Part shown: positions 1 through 9,886 of the stretch, piece by piece
How positions within the stretch are numbered: position 1 is the stretch's first letter
Layout: every line of letters starts with the position of its first letter
Origin: Caulobacter soli
Lineage (GTDB): Bacteria > Pseudomonadota > Alphaproteobacteria > Caulobacterales > Caulobacteraceae
Direction of reading: 5' to 3'
NCBI RefSeq assembly: GCF_011045195.1
Contig: NZ_CP049199.1
Location: 496,001 to 560,000, forward strand
DNA: 64,000 nt
The notes under the pieces: generated by a model
Told to the model about the DNA's origin: nothing
Seen by the model: the letters and a program-made list of their open reading frames with translations, nothing else
Databases searched by the model: none
Program-made: the position numbers and the translations under genes

Positions 1-30
1 TACGGCGTGACGTTCTCGCTGCGGCGGTAG
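1..30 (+). CDS. TonB-dependent receptor, C-terminal end only (partial)
   Basis: The first nine codons read YGVTFSLRR and then TAG. A final beta-strand of alternating hydrophobic residues with this pattern is typical of the C-terminus of TonB-dependent outer-membrane receptors; the receptor at 48.7-50.9 kb ends in FGVTLNWKH. The rest of the gene lies before the window. The call rests on nine residues only, so another beta-barrel protein is possible. Confidence 0.45.
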   Translation, partial: YGVTFSLRR

Positions 31-43
31 GTCAGCGGGCTTT

Positions 44-187
44 CGCTCCTCCCCCGTGCAACGGGGGAGGGGAACCGCGTAGCGGTGGAGGGGGCGTCCC
101 CCACTGCAGTGCGGTGGCCGGACGCCCCCTCCGTCACGATGCGTATTCGCATCGCGCCACCTCCCCCGCGATGCGGGTGAGGAGCGC
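44..187. repeat. Paired palindromic intergenic repeat (CTCCCCC family)
   Basis: Two GC-rich palindromic units lie head to head. The left unit starts with CTCCCCC-N5-GGGGGAG, followed by a small inner stem (ACCGCGTAGCGGT). The right unit has the same order reversed. The elements at 4.4, 10.9, 19.2 and 42.5 kb share this design. It fills the space between the receptor tail and the convergent ferritin-like gene and could fold as a bidirectional terminator. Confidence 0.7.
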
Positions 188-489
188 TACTTGCTCTCTT
201 CCTCGCGGCCGGCGATCGAGCCGTCCGTGAACAGATATTCCTTCAGCTGGGCGTCGGTCTCCGGATCGCTGCGGCGCAGCCACTCAAGCACCATGGCCGC
301 GTGCTCCAGCTCCTCGCGGGCGTTGTGCGGCAGGATCTTCTTCAGTTCCGCATCGTCGCAGTCGTCGGCCCGCTGACGGTATCAGTTCACCGCCTCCAGC
401 TCCTCGATCAACGAGGTGATGGCGTAATGCTGGTTCAGGGTCTTGCCCCGCAGCTTTTCGCGCGGGACGTGGAGGCCTTCGCTGGACAT
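187..489 (-). pseudogene. Encapsulated-ferritin (EncFtn)-like protein interrupted by an in-frame UGA
   Basis: Read from ATG at 489, the frame gives a 100-residue protein of encapsulated-ferritin type, with EELEAVN before and REELEHAAMVLEWLRR after one in-frame TGA at 382-384 (codon 36). In the EncFtn family as I recall it, this position, just after the EELEAV metal-site helix, is a tryptophan followed by Tyr, so TGG to TGA is the simplest explanation. The second half keeps the Glu and His of the EExEHA ferroxidase segment and the typical YLFTDG ending. Family members oxidise ferrous iron and are usually housed inside an encapsulin shell. No shell gene is adjacent, and the C-terminus (GREEESK) lacks an obvious encapsulin targeting peptide. 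The alternatives are a true nonsense mutation, a sequencing error or recoding of UGA. Frame continuity on both sides is clear. Confidence 0.75.
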
Positions 490-566
490 GCATCGTCATC
501 CTACTGTTGTCTCCAGGGGCTAACGCACGAGAAGGCCAAGCGGCGCCGTGTGCTTCCCGATCGGAG

Positions 567-2282
567 ATGAGCATGACCATCGACAGACGCCGGGCCCTGG
601 CCCTCTTCGGCCTGGGCGGCGCGAGCGCGGCCGGCGAGGCGATGGCGGCGACGCCCAGGGCGGTCTTCGACGGGCGCGTGGCGTTCAAGCACGGGGCGGC
701 CTCGGGCGATCCGCTGGACGACCGCGTGATCCTGTGGACCCGGGCCACCGCCGAGGCCACGACCGCGCCGATCGCCCTGCGCTGGGACGTGGCGACCGAT
801 CCGGCCTTCAAGACCATCGTCCGCCAGGGTCAGGTCACCGCCGTCGCCGCCCGCGACTACACCGCCAAGGTCGACGTCACGGGGCTGAAGCCGGCCACGG
901 ACTATTTCTACCGCTTCCGCCACGTGAAGAACGGCAAGCCGGCCGGCAAGGCCGTGACCGGGCGCACCCGCACCCTGCCCAAGGGACCGACCCGCGACGT
1001 CGTCCTGGCGGCGGTGTCGTGCAGCCTCTATCCGAACGGCTATTTCAACGCCTATGACGCGATCGCCAAGCTGGCGCGCGTCGACGCCGTGCTGCACCTG
1101 GGCGACTATATCTATGAGTACGGCGCGGGGCCCGACGACTACGGCATGAACGCGCCGACCGCCAAGAGCCGCGTGCCCGATCCGCCGCGCGAGATCGTCA
1201 GCCTGGACGACTATCGCCGCCGCCACGCCCTCTACAAGACCGACCCGGCCCTGCAGGCCGCCCACGCCCGCGCGCCGTGGATCTTGGTCTGGGACGACCA
1301 CGAAACCGCCAACGACAGCTGGATCGGCGGGGCCGAGAACCATCAGCCCGCGACCGAGGGCGACTGGGTCAAGCGCAAGGCCGCGGCGATCAAGGCCTAT
1401 TACGAGTGGATGCCGATCCGCGAGCCGGCGGCGGGGACCCTGCCCGAGGCCGCCTGGCGCCGCTTCCAGTTCGGCGACGTGGCCACCCTGCTGATGACCG
1501 AGACCCGGCTGACGGCGCGCAGCCACCAGCTGGACTACGGCCACGATTTGACGCTGAAGGACGGGGCTCCCGACTTCGCCGCTTTCGCCGCCAAGCTGAA
1601 GGATCCGGACCGCCGGATGATGGGCCAGGGCCAGGAGCAGTGGCTGGCCCGCGAGGTCGACGCCTCGGTCAAGACCGGCACGGCGTGGCAGGTGCTGGGT
1701 AACCAGGTGGTCATGGCCCGGGTGGCCGCTCCCAACCTGAAGACCGTGATGGGCGACCAGGCCTACGGCGCCCTGCTGGCCAAGCTGCCGGCCAATGTCG
1801 CCAAGCTGGTGGAGCAGAGCCGGGCGCTGTCGGCGGTCGACACCCCCGGAAACCTCGACGCCTGGGACGGCTATCCGGCCGACCGCGAGCGGGTCTACGA
1901 CATCTTCAAGGCCGGCAAGGCCCGGCCGATCGTGCTGTCGGGCGACAGCCACGCCTTCTGGGCCAACGAGCTGTGGGACGACGCGGGCACGACGCGGGTG
2001 GCGGCCGAGTTCGGCGTCACCGCGGTGACCTCGCCCGGCTATGGCGACTACCTGCCCGGCGCGCCGGTCGACGCGGCCTTCGTGGCGCGCAACAAGGAGG
2101 TCAAGTTCACCGACCAGTTGGCCAAGGGCTATCTGCTGCTGACGCTGGAGCACGGCAAGGCGACGGGCGAGCTGATCGCGGTCTCGACCATCCTGGACAC
2201 CACCTACGAGACCCGGGTGCTGAAGCGCTTCGTCGTGACGCCAGGCGATGCGGGCGGCGTGAAGGCGCTGGCGGAGGGGTAA
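567..2282 (+). CDS. phoD: PhoD-family alkaline phosphatase, Tat-exported
   Basis: This 571-residue protein starts with a twin-arginine signal (RRRALALFGLGG) and an Ala-rich cleavage region, so it is probably exported folded to the periplasm. A PhoD N-terminal beta domain (about residues 40-140, KHGAASGDPLDDRVILWTR) is followed by the metallophosphatase domain. Visible metal-site motifs are SCS near 150, HLGDYIYEYG near 176, VWDDHE near 241 and SGDSHAFW near 455. Family members hydrolyse phosphomonoesters and/or phosphodiesters using calcium and iron. The longer upstream reading has no signal-like start, so I chose the ATG at 567. The gene is divergent from the interrupted ferritin-like gene. 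No Pho box was recognised. Confidence 0.9.
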   Translation: MSMTIDRRRALALFGLGGASAAGEAMAATPRAVFDGRVAFKHGAASGDPLDDRVILWTRATAEATTAPIALRWDVATDPAFKTIVRQGQVTAVAARDYTAKVDVTGLKPATDYFYRFRHVKNGKPAGKAVTGRTRTLPKGPTRDVVLAAVSCSLYPNGYFNAYDAIAKLARVDAVLHLGDYIYEYGAGPDDYGMNAPTAKSRVPDPPREIVSLDDYRRRHALYKTDPALQAAHARAPWILVWDDHETANDSWIGGAENHQPATEGDWVKRKAAAIKAYYEWMPIREPAAGTLPEAAWRRFQFGDVATLLMTETRLTARSHQLDYGHDLTLKDGAPDFAAFAAKLKDPDRRMMGQGQEQWLAREVDASVKTGTAWQVLGNQVVMARVAAPNLKTVMGDQAYGALLAKLPANVAKLVEQSRALSAVDTPGNLDAWDGYPADRERVYDIFKAGKARPIVLSGDSHAFWANELWDDAGTTRVAAEFGVTAVTSPGYGDYLPGAPVDAAFVARNKEVKFTDQLAKGYLLLTLEHGKATGELIAVSTILDTTYETRVLKRFVVTPGDAGGVKALAEG

Positions 2283-2288
2283 TATAGA

Positions 2289-2416
2289 TCCGCTCATCCC
2301 GGCGAATGCCGGGACCCAGATCCCACAGCTGAGTGGCTGATTGGATAGACGCCGCGCTCTTGGCGTCAGCCCAGAGCCGTTCCATCTGGGTCCCGGCATT
2401 CGCCGGGATGAGCGGA
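2289..2416. repeat. Long inverted repeat (TCATCCCGGCG family)
   Basis: Perfect 32-bp arms at 2289-2320 and 2385-2416 flank a 64-bp loop. Each arm begins or ends with CCGCTCATCCCGGCG. The same core forms single hairpins at 15041 and 35087. The element lies between convergent genes and may act as a two-way terminator. Confidence 0.8.
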
Positions 2417-2423
2417 ATTTTGC

Positions 2424-3053
2424 CTACCGCCGCTCCAGCGCGATCCTAACCCCGAACGCCACGAACACCCCGCCGGTCACCCGGTCCAGCCACTTGACCA
2501 CGCCGGGCTTGCGCAGCGCTCGCGCGATCGGGGCGGTGGCCAGGATCAGGCCGCCGGACCAGACCAGACCCAGGATCACGTGAATCCCAGCCAGCAGCAG
2601 GCCGAAGGCGGCGGGGCTGGAGCCGGTGGGAATGAACTGGGGCAGGAACGACACGTAGAACACCCCGACCTTGGGGTTCAGCAGATTGTTCCAGAAGCCC
2701 TTGGCCAGGGCGGCGACCAATCCGCCCGACGGCGGCGCCTGGCCAGCGCCGGTGTCGAAGGCGGCGCGCGGCTTGCGCAGCAGATTGACGCCCAGCCACA
2801 CCAGATAGGCCGCGCCCGCCCACTTCAGGACCGTGTAGGCGGTGTGCGAGGCCACCAGCAGCGCCCCGGCTCCGAACGCCGCCGCCGCGCCCCAGGCCAG
2901 GCACCCCAGGCCGATCCCCACGGCCACGGCGCTCGCCCGCCGCCAGCCCTCGGCCGCGGCGGTGCGCAGCACCAGGGCGGTGTCCAGGCCTGGCGTGAGG
3001 GTCAGCAGCCCGGCGGCGAGAGCGAAGGCGATCAGCGCCTGGGCGGTCGTCAT
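2424..3053 (-). CDS. LysE/RhtB-family amino-acid exporter
   Basis: A 209-residue inner-membrane protein with about six hydrophobic segments. The N-terminus carries the family signature LTPGLDTALVLRTA (usually TPGPN/D), followed by GxxxG-containing helices and the conserved GAAYLVWLGV segment. LysE/RhtB proteins export amino acids such as lysine, threonine or homoserine lactone; the substrate cannot be told here. The gene is transcribed leftward, probably as a single unit, with the palindromic repeat immediately after its stop. Confidence 0.88.
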   Translation of the reverse strand: MTTAQALIAFALAAGLLTLTPGLDTALVLRTAAAEGWRRASAVAVGIGLGCLAWGAAAAFGAGALLVASHTAYTVLKWAGAAYLVWLGVNLLRKPRAAFDTGAGQAPPSGGLVAALAKGFWNNLLNPKVGVFYVSFLPQFIPTGSSPAAFGLLLAGIHVILGLVWSGGLILATAPIARALRKPGVVKWLDRVTGGVFVAFGVRIALERR

Positions 3054-3134
3054 GCGGTGATCTCCATACGATCTGCAAAGCCCGTCGCCACCGGCTCGAC
3101 ATCGGTGGCGGAGGCTGGCCCGATGAGAAGAGCC

Positions 3135-3536
3135 CTAAGCCTCGCGCTCGACCAGCGCCCCGTTCTCCCAGACGCGGTAGAAACACGAGCGGAAGCCCAC
3201 GTGGCAGGCGCCCCCGTCGCCTTGCGGGCGGACCTTGATCAGCACGGCGTCCTGGTCGCAGTCGATCCGCAGCTCGGTGACGACCTGCAGCTGGCCGCTG
3301 GTCTCGCCCTTCTTCCAGAGGCTGCCCCGCGAGCGGCTGAAATAGTGGGCGATCCCGGTGTCGAGGGTCAGCTTCAGGGCCTCGTCGTTCATCCAGGCGA
3401 ACATCAGGATCTCGCCGGTGTCGGCGTGCTGGGCGATGGCGGCGACCAGGCCGCTTCCATCAAAGCGGGGAGCGATGGACGCACCGCGCTCGAGCGCGGT
3501 CTTGTCGGCGGCGGCGGGGAAGATCTGCGAGGTCAT
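3135..3536 (-). CDS. hisI: Phosphoribosyl-AMP cyclohydrolase
   Basis: A 133-residue cytoplasmic enzyme that opens the purine ring of phosphoribosyl-AMP in histidine biosynthesis. Visible family motifs are [27 protein letters not shown], the metal-binding segment DCDQDAVL and the Cys-containing [13 protein letters not shown]. The length fits stand-alone HisI, with no fused HisE domain. The ATG at 3536 is chosen because the conserved body begins soon after. No other his genes are adjacent. It is divergent from the DUF817 gene with only about 30 bp between. Confidence 0.95.
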   Translation of the reverse strand: MTSQIFPAAADKTALERGASIAPRFDGSGLVAAIAQHADTGEILMFAWMNDEALKLTLDTGIAHYFSRSRGSLWKKGETSGQLQVVTELRIDCDQDAVLIKVRPQGDGGACHVGFRSCFYRVWENGALVEREA

Positions 3537-3566
3537 GGGCGCACATATGGCGCCCCCTCGCCCGGC

Positions 3567-4451
3567 GTCAAAGCGTGGATCAAGGAACGGGTCGCGGCGC
3601 TGGACGCCTGGGCGCGACCCTGGGCCGAGCGCGGCCGCCTCAACGGCTGGGCCTACGAGTTCCTGCTGTTCGGCCTCAAGCAGGCCTGGGCCTGTCTGTT
3701 CGGCGGGCTGATGCTGGCCCTGATCGTCGGCACGCATGTCCTTTGGCCGGATGGCGCGGGGCTGGCGCGCTACGATTTTCTCGTCCTGGCCTCGCTGAGC
3801 ATCCAGGTCGCCCTGCTGGCCCTGAAGCTGGAGCGCCGGGACGAGGCTGTGGTGATCGGCGTGTTCCACGTGGTCGGCACGGTGATGGAGGTGTTCAAGA
3901 CCGCCCACGGCTCATGGATCTATCCCGAGCCCGGCCTGCTGAAGATCGCCGGCGTGCCGCTGTTTTCCGGCTTCATGTACGCCTGCATCGGCAGCTACAT
4001 CGCCCGGATCTGGCGACTGATGGACTTCCGGCTCGTGCGCTATCCGCCGATCTGGACGACGTGGACGCTGGCCGTCCTGGCCTATCTGAACTTCTTCACC
4101 CACCACTATGGGCCGGATATCCGGATCGGCCTGTTCGCGGCGTCGGTCATGCTGTTCGGACGGACCTGGGTGGTGTTCACCGTCGACCGTATTCCGCGCC
4201 GCATGCCGCTGCTGGTTGGCTTCGTTCTAGTAGCGCTGTTCATCTGGTTCGCGGAGAACCTCGGCACCCTGGCCGGCGCCTGGGCCTATCCTAGCCAGCG
4301 CGACGGCTGGCACATGGTGTCTATCGGCAAGCTGGGCGCCTGGTACCTGCTGATGCTGCTCAGCTACGTGCTGGTGACGGCGGTGCATCGGCCCGCGTTT
4401 CCCCCTGTGGGGGAGGTGTCGGCGAAGCCGACGGAGGGGGGAGTTTGCTAA
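3567..4451 (+). CDS. DUF817 integral membrane protein; start codon unclear, C-terminal tail from a repeat
   Basis: The frame encodes a roughly 290-residue polytopic membrane protein with the DUF817 hallmark [16 protein letters not shown] and later the motifs [19 protein letters not shown] and [12 protein letters not shown]. Function is unknown. No ATG, GTG or TTG lies in frame near the expected start. The conserved body begins VKAWIKERV with a GTC codon at 3567, where a GTG or ATG would be expected; the nearest alternative is CTG at 3600. The last residues ([16 protein letters not shown]) are translated from the palindromic repeat that follows, so the original stop appears to have been lost or replaced. 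The gene may be functional with an unusual start, or damaged. Confidence 0.75.
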   Translation, partial: VKAWIKERVAALDAWARPWAERGRLNGWAYEFLLFGLKQAWACLFGGLMLALIVGTHVLWPDGAGLARYDFLVLASLSIQVALLALKLERRDEAVVIGVFHVVGTVMEVFKTAHGSWIYPEPGLLKIAGVPLFSGFMYACIGSYIARIWRLMDFRLVRYPPIWTTWTLAVLAYLNFFTHHYGPDIRIGLFAASVMLFGRTWVVFTVDRIPRRMPLLVGFVLVALFIWFAENLGTLAGAWAYPSQRDGWHMVSIGKLGAWYLLMLLSYVLVTAVHRPAFPPVGEVSAKPTEGGVC

Positions 4452-4506
4452 TGTGGGTCCACTCCCCCCACCGGCGCCTTCGCGCCGCCTCCCCCACAGG
4501 GGGAGG
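4401..4506. repeat. Paired palindromic repeat (CTCCCCC family)
   Basis: The left unit has CCCCCTGTGGGGG, then the stem GTCGGCGAAGCCGAC, then a G-run. The mirrored right unit ends in CTCCCCCACAGGGGGAG. It overlaps the 3' end of the DUF817 gene and supplies its last codons. It sits between convergent genes, with ubiD ending at 4511. Confidence 0.85.
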
Positions 4507-4510
4507 ACTT

Positions 4511-6046
4511 CTACTTCGCCTTCCAGATCGGCTTGCCGTCTCCCGGCAGGCCCAGGCGCGCCCATTTCTCGCTGACCGTGTCGATCACCGCCTGATCCAT
4601 GCGGATCTCCTCGCCCCACTCGCGGTGGGTCTCGGGGGGCAGCTTGTCGGTCGCGTCCAGGCCGATCTTCGACCCCAGGCCGCTCTCAGGGCTGGCGAAG
4701 TCGAGATAGTCGATCGGGGTGTGCTCGATCACCGTGATGTCCCGCGCCGGGTCCATCTTGGTGCTGATCGCCCACATCACGTCCTTCCAGTCGCGGGCGT
4801 TGATGTCGTGGTCCACGACGATCACCCACTTGGTGTACATGAACTGGCGCAGATAGCTCCAGACGCCCAGCATCACCCGCTTGGCGTGACCCGGATAGGC
4901 CTTCTTCATCGACACCACGGCGATGCGATAGGAGCAGCCCTCGGGCGGCAGCCAGAAGTCGACGATCTCGGGGAACTGCTGGCGGATCAGCGGAATGAAC
5001 ACCTCGTTCAGCGCTTCTCCGAGCACGGACGGTTCGTCCGGCGGCCGGCCGGTGAAGGTGGTCAGATATATCGGCTGCTTGCGCATGGTGATCGCCGTCA
5101 CCTGGAAGACCGGGAACTTCTCGACGCTGTTGTAGTAGCCGGTGTGGTCGCCGTAGGGGCCTTCATCCTCGTATTCGTCGAGCAGGACGTGGCCTTCGAT
5201 GACGATCTCGGCGTGGGCCGGCACCATCAGCGGTACGGTCTTGGCGGGCACCAGGTCGACCTTGGCGCCGCGCAGCAGGCCGGCGAACTGGTACTCGCTG
5301 AGGGTGTCGGGCACCGGCGTCACGGCGGCCAGGATCGTGCCGGGATCGGCGCCCAGCACGGCGCAGGCGGGCAGGGGCTCGCGCTTGCCGGCCTTCTTGT
5401 GGCGGGCATAGTGCTGGGCCCCGCCCCGGTGGGCCAGCCACCGCATGATGCAGCGGTCCTTGCCCAGCACCTGCATGCGGTAGATGCCCAGGTTGAAGTC
5501 GTCCTCGCGGTCCTTGCCGGGGCCCTTGGTGACCACCAGCGGCCAGGTGATCAGCGGCGCGGGCTCGCCGGGCCAGCAGGTCTGGACGGGCAGCTTGGTC
5601 AGGTCGATGTCGTCGCCGGTCAGCACCACTTCCTGCACCGGGGCCTTCTTCACGGTGCCCGGGCGCATGGCCATGACGGTCTTGGCCAGGGGCAGCATGT
5701 CCCAGGCGTCCTTCAGGCCCTTGGGCGGCTGGGGCTGGCGCAGGAAGGCCAGCAGCTCGCCGACCTCGCGCAGCTCGCCGGCGGTGGTGCGCGGCTCGCC
5801 GCCGAGGGTGACGCCCATGGCCACGCGCTTGACCGTGCCGAACAGGTTGGCCAACGCGGGCATCGGCGAGCGGCTGCCGTCGGGCAGGATGACGTTCTCG
5901 AACAGCACCGCCGGCCCGCCCGTGGCCAGCAGGCGCGTCTGGATCTCGGTCATCTCCAGCACGGTCGACACCGGCTCGGTCACCCGCACCAGCTCGCCCT
6001 TCGCCTCGAGGACGTCGATGAATTCGCGCAGACTGCGGTACGCCAT
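4511..6046 (-). CDS. ubiD: UbiD, 3-octaprenyl-4-hydroxybenzoate decarboxylase
   Basis: A 511-residue enzyme of the UbiD family, which decarboxylates the polyprenylated 4-hydroxybenzoate ring in ubiquinone synthesis using prenylated FMN made by UbiX (not in this window). The N-terminus [19 protein letters not shown], the conserved [16 protein letters not shown] block and the [13 protein letters not shown] segment are typical. The ATG at 6046 is chosen because AGGAGC lies just upstream and the family begins here; the longer reading adds an unrelated leader. UbiA, the preceding step in the same pathway, is encoded at 11.5 kb. Confidence 0.95.
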   Translation of the reverse strand: MAYRSLREFIDVLEAKGELVRVTEPVSTVLEMTEIQTRLLATGGPAVLFENVILPDGSRSPMPALANLFGTVKRVAMGVTLGGEPRTTAGELREVGELLAFLRQPQPPKGLKDAWDMLPLAKTVMAMRPGTVKKAPVQEVVLTGDDIDLTKLPVQTCWPGEPAPLITWPLVVTKGPGKDREDDFNLGIYRMQVLGKDRCIMRWLAHRGGAQHYARHKKAGKREPLPACAVLGADPGTILAAVTPVPDTLSEYQFAGLLRGAKVDLVPAKTVPLMVPAHAEIVIEGHVLLDEYEDEGPYGDHTGYYNSVEKFPVFQVTAITMRKQPIYLTTFTGRPPDEPSVLGEALNEVFIPLIRQQFPEIVDFWLPPEGCSYRIAVVSMKKAYPGHAKRVMLGVWSYLRQFMYTKWVIVVDHDINARDWKDVMWAISTKMDPARDITVIEHTPIDYLDFASPESGLGSKIGLDATDKLPPETHREWGEEIRMDQAVIDTVSEKWARLGLPGDGKPIWKAK

Positions 6047-6177
6047 GAGGTGCTCCTGAACGGGGCGGAACCTAGAGGCGCCCCCGCTCCCCGGCAAGGT
6101 CGCGCCGGAAAGCTTGACCCTAGGCGCCGCCCGTTCGGCGTGATCTCTGGCTCCACGACATTCGAGGTTGCAGCAAG

Positions 6178-8031
6178 ATGACCGACATCTCCCACGAGGC
6201 CGAAGCCGATCCCCGCGCGGTCCGCCGCGCGACGATCATCCGCCTGGTCACGGGCCTGGCCCAAGGCCTGCTGCTGTACGGGCTGTATCAGGCCGACAAG
6301 TCCAAGGTCTGGCCGGCGACCCAGCGCGAGGTCTATGCGGCCCTGCTGATGGTCTTCCTGTTCGCGCCGTTCGTGGTGCTGGCGGGGGTCTCGGCCCTGC
6401 GCTTTCGCACCCTGGCGATCTGGAAGGGCGTCGCTGGCCTGATCGCCGCCGGCCTCGGCGCCTATGCCGTGTGGAGCGGCGATCCCGCCGCCAAGGGCGT
6501 CGACGGCCTGGGACCGCAGACCTTCCTGGCCATCGCCGCCCTGATCTTCATCGGCCACCACCTGGTCCAGCCGGCCGACCTGGAGCGGCGGCGGATCGCC
6601 GGCTATCCGACCTATTTCGACGTGACTTGGAAGCACGGCGTGCAGGCGGTGCTGTCGCTGGGCTTCACCGGGGCGTTCTGGCTGCTGCTGTTCCTGGCCT
6701 CGGCCCTGTTCAAGCTGATCGGCGTGAACGCCATCGAAAAGCTGATCCAGCATGAGTGGTTCGCTTTCCCCGCCACCGCCGTGATGTTCGCCGCCGCCGT
6801 CCAGCTGACCGACGTGCGGGCCAATCTGGTGCGTGGGGTGCGCAGCGTGGCCCTGACCCTGCTGGCCTGGCTGCTGCCGCTGATGGCCCTGATCGCCGCG
6901 GCCTTCCTGCTGACCCTGCCGTTCACCGGCCTGGAGCCGCTGTGGAAGACCAGGAGCGCCACGGCCATCCTGCTGACCGCCGACGCCTTCCTGATCCTGC
7001 TGGCCAACGCCGCCTATCAGGACGGCACCGAGATGACCGCCGTGGTGCTGAAATGGGCCGCGCGGCTGGCGGGCGTGCTGCTGGTCCCGATCACGGTGCT
7101 GGCCGCTTATGGCCTGAGCCTGCGCATCGGCCAATACGGTCTCAGCCCCGACCGGATCGTCGCGGCGGCCTGCGTGCTGGTCGCGGCCGGTTACGCTGTG
7201 GGCTATGCGGTCGCCGCCGCGCGGCCGGGCGCCTGGATGAAGGCCCTGGAGACGACGAACATCGCCATGGCCTTCGGCGTGATCGCGGTGCTGCTGGCTC
7301 TGTTCACGCCGGCGGCGGATCCGAGGCGGTTGTCGGTGCGGGATCAAGTGGCGAGACTGGAGAGCGGCAAGGTGAAGGCGGCGGACTTCGACTACGTCGC
7401 CCTGCGCTTCGACGACGGCCGTTATGGCCGGAAAGCGCTCGACAGATTGAAGGCCAGTCCGAACCCGGTGGTGCGTGATAAAGTCGCCGAGATCTTGAAA
7501 TACAATGAGCGTTGGGAGGTCGGCTACGTCGCGCCGGTCAAGCCGCCGGAAATCGACAATCGGCCCGAGAACGCCAAGCAGCTGAAGGCGGTGATCGTCT
7601 ATCCGAAGGGATCGGTCCTGCCCGAAAGCTTCCAGCAGCAGTACCTGAAGCCCGGCGCCATGCGCATTCCGTTCTGCGAGCCTGGCGATCGATGCGTGGC
7701 CCTGCTGAAAGACGTCGACGGCGCCGGCGGACCGGAAGTGTTGATCACCGGCGAGGGGGGCGACGATCACCGCATCGCCGTCTATCGCTTCGAGCCGGAT
7801 CACAAGTCGTGGTGGGAATACGGCTACTTCCAACTGCCGAACTGCCAGGGAGCCAGCGCCAGCGAGATCTTCGCCTCGGGCGATCTCAAGGCCATTCCAC
7901 CCTACATCAAGGACCTAGAGATCCGGGGGCGGCGCTTCCACCTGTCGTTCGAGCAGGGCAACTGCGGCTACTACGAACCCGGACAAGAAACCCTGGGGCC
8001 GGTCGATCCGGTCTGGTCGAAGAAGAAATAG
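6178..8031 (+). CDS. DUF4153-type polytopic membrane protein
   Basis: A 617-residue protein. The first roughly 380 residues hold about ten or more hydrophobic segments resembling DUF4153 proteins, for example [21 protein letters not shown] and [22 protein letters not shown]. The final roughly 220 residues are soluble, containing [24 protein letters not shown] and a Tyr-rich end. Function is unknown. It is divergent from ubiD and convergent with the ABC exporter, so it is probably monocistronic. A hairpin follows the stop. Confidence 0.8.
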   Translation: MTDISHEAEADPRAVRRATIIRLVTGLAQGLLLYGLYQADKSKVWPATQREVYAALLMVFLFAPFVVLAGVSALRFRTLAIWKGVAGLIAAGLGAYAVWSGDPAAKGVDGLGPQTFLAIAALIFIGHHLVQPADLERRRIAGYPTYFDVTWKHGVQAVLSLGFTGAFWLLLFLASALFKLIGVNAIEKLIQHEWFAFPATAVMFAAAVQLTDVRANLVRGVRSVALTLLAWLLPLMALIAAAFLLTLPFTGLEPLWKTRSATAILLTADAFLILLANAAYQDGTEMTAVVLKWAARLAGVLLVPITVLAAYGLSLRIGQYGLSPDRIVAAACVLVAAGYAVGYAVAAARPGAWMKALETTNIAMAFGVIAVLLALFTPAADPRRLSVRDQVARLESGKVKAADFDYVALRFDDGRYGRKALDRLKASPNPVVRDKVAEILKYNERWEVGYVAPVKPPEIDNRPENAKQLKAVIVYPKGSVLPESFQQQYLKPGAMRIPFCEPGDRCVALLKDVDGAGGPEVLITGEGGDDHRIAVYRFEPDHKSWWEYGYFQLPNCQGASASEIFASGDLKAIPPYIKDLEIRGRRFHLSFEQGNCGYYEPGQETLGPVDPVWSKKK

Positions 8032-8046
8032 CGGCTCGGCGTTGAT

Positions 8047-8072
8047 GGGGACACATGCATGCGTGTGTCCCC
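8047..8072. terminator. Intergenic hairpin between convergent genes
   Basis: Perfect 9-bp arms GGGGACACA and TGTGTCCCC flank an 8-base loop that is itself partly palindromic (TGCATGCG). It lies 16 bp after one stop and directly before the convergent stop at 8076. There is no clear T-tract, so the terminator role is inferred from position. Confidence 0.5.
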
Positions 8073-8075
8073 GGC

Positions 8076-9866
8076 CTAACCCACGCCCTCCGACACCGCG
8101 TTCAGCCGCGCATAGACCCCGCCGGCCGCCTTCAGCTCCCCATGGCGGCCTTCCTCGACCACCCGGCCGTTCTGGAAGACCAGGATGCGGTCGGCGCCGC
8201 GCACGGTCGACAGGCGGTGGGCGATGACGATGGTCGTGCGGCCGTGCATCAGGGCCTCGGCGGCCTCCTGCACCTGGCCTTCGGTCTCGACGTCGAGCGA
8301 GGAGGTGGCCTCGTCCATCACCAGGATCGGGGCGTCGGTGAGGAAGGCGCGGGCGATGGCCACGCGCTGGCGCTCGCCGCCCGACAGCTTGATCCCCCGC
8401 TCGCCGACCAGGGTGTCGTAGCCCTGGGGCAGACGCAGGATGAAGTCGTGGGCGCGGGCCTTCCTGGCGGCCTCGACGATCTCCTCGATCGTGGCCTCGG
8501 GACGGCCATAGGCGATGTTCTCCCGCAGCGTGCGGTGGAACAGGGCCGGGTCCTGCGGCACCACGGCGATGGCGCGGCGCAGCGAGCCCTGCGTCACCTT
8601 CGAGACGTCCTGGCCGTCGATGACGATCCGTCCGCCCTGCAGGTCGTGCAGGCGCTGGACCAGCTTGACGAAGGTCGACTTGCCCGAGCCCGTCGGCCCC
8701 ACCAGGGCCACGCGCTCGCCCGGCGCGATCTTCAGCGAGAAGTGGTCGTACAGCGGCGCGCCAGCCGACTTGTAGCGGAAGGTGACGTCTTCGAAGGCGA
8801 TGGCTCCGGTACCGCGCTGGAAGTCCGGCGCGTTCGGGGCGTCGGCGATCTGCGGGGCCAGGCCTTCCCAGGCGGCCAGGTCCTCGGTGTCGTCCAGGCC
8901 TTTCTGCAGCATGCGGATGTTCTCGCCCATGTTGCGCAGATAGCCGCTCATCAGCATGAAGGCGGTGATGGCGAAGGCCACGTCGCCGGGCGTCGCCGCG
9001 CCCTTGCTCCAGGCGTGGATCATCGCCGCCGTCAACCCGCCCTGCAGCAGCACCAGCAGCAGGTTCTGGCCCAGCCAGACATTGGTGAACTTGTGCCAGG
9101 TGACCATCACCGCCTCGCGCCAGGCGGCGGTGACCTCGGCGACGCGGGCGCTCTCGCGGGCCTCGGCGCCGAAACTCTTGACGGTAGGGTTGGAGGTGAC
9201 GGCGTCGGCCAGCCCTCCGCCGATCTTGGAATCCAGGGCGTTGGACTTCAGGTTGGCGGGGCGCACGTAGCGGGTGGTGACCACCAGGTTGACGGTGATG
9301 TAGGCGGCGACCACCACCAGGGCGACGCCCCCGGCTAGCGGCTGGCGCAGCAGCAGCATGATCGACAGGCCGACCAGCACGATCAGGCTGGGGGCCAGCC
9401 AGATGGTCACCGCGTCGGTCACGCTGTCATAGCCCCACATGGCGCGGGTCAGCTTGCGCACCGTGGCGCCGGCGAAGCTGTCGGCGTGCCAGTCGGACGA
9501 GAAGGCCTGGACGCGGGCGTAACCCTCGTTGGTCATCTCTTCCATGTTGCGGGCGGCCAGCGGGATCCAGAACCGCATGGCGAGATTCCGGATCAGCGAA
9601 AAGCCCAGATAGACGCCGACAAAGGCCGCCCAGGCGGCCCAGGCCGCGTCGATGGCCGAGGGCCCCCTGGTGATGGTGTCGATCAGCTTGCCCGACGCCC
9701 AGGGCAGGGCCAGGTCGAAGCAGATCGCCGCCAGGGTCAGGCCGACGCCGGCCAGGAACAGGCCCTTCCGGCGCAGCCAGAAGCGCGCGATGAAGCCCAG
9801 CACCCGGGCGTTGCTCAGGGCGCGGCGGGGAGCGCCGTCTTCATCTTCATCGGTGGCGTCGGTCAT
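8076..9866 (-). CDS. ABC transporter, fused permease and ATPase (exporter type)
   Basis: A 596-residue half-transporter that would work as a dimer in the inner membrane. Residues about 35-320 form a six-helix exporter domain. The nucleotide-binding domain follows with Walker [10 protein letters not shown] near 388, signature LSGGERQR, Walker [13 protein letters not shown] and H-loop IVIAHRLST. The substrate is unknown; lipids or drugs are usual for this class. I chose ATG at 9866, though a GTG two codons upstream is possible. It is downstream of the DUF454 gene by 20 bp and likely co-transcribed with it and the glyoxalase-like gene. Confidence 0.92.
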   Translation of the reverse strand: MTDATDEDEDGAPRRALSNARVLGFIARFWLRRKGLFLAGVGLTLAAICFDLALPWASGKLIDTITRGPSAIDAAWAAWAAFVGVYLGFSLIRNLAMRFWIPLAARNMEEMTNEGYARVQAFSSDWHADSFAGATVRKLTRAMWGYDSVTDAVTIWLAPSLIVLVGLSIMLLLRQPLAGGVALVVVAAYITVNLVVTTRYVRPANLKSNALDSKIGGGLADAVTSNPTVKSFGAEARESARVAEVTAAWREAVMVTWHKFTNVWLGQNLLLVLLQGGLTAAMIHAWSKGAATPGDVAFAITAFMLMSGYLRNMGENIRMLQKGLDDTEDLAAWEGLAPQIADAPNAPDFQRGTGAIAFEDVTFRYKSAGAPLYDHFSLKIAPGERVALVGPTGSGKSTFVKLVQRLHDLQGGRIVIDGQDVSKVTQGSLRRAIAVVPQDPALFHRTLRENIAYGRPEATIEEIVEAARKARAHDFILRLPQGYDTLVGERGIKLSGGERQRVAIARAFLTDAPILVMDEATSSLDVETEGQVQEAAEALMHGRTTIVIAHRLSTVRGADRILVFQNGRVVEEGRHGELKAAGGVYARLNAVSEGVG

Positions 9867-9886
9867 GGTGACCGGTAGATAGGCGT

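Noticed and set aside
501..2399. Minus-strand open frame of 632 codons opposite the PhoD-type gene
   Set aside because: Gly/Arg/Ala-rich shadow frame typical of high-GC DNA, no domain, and fully opposite a well-supported enzyme. The same applies to most long antisense frames in the window.
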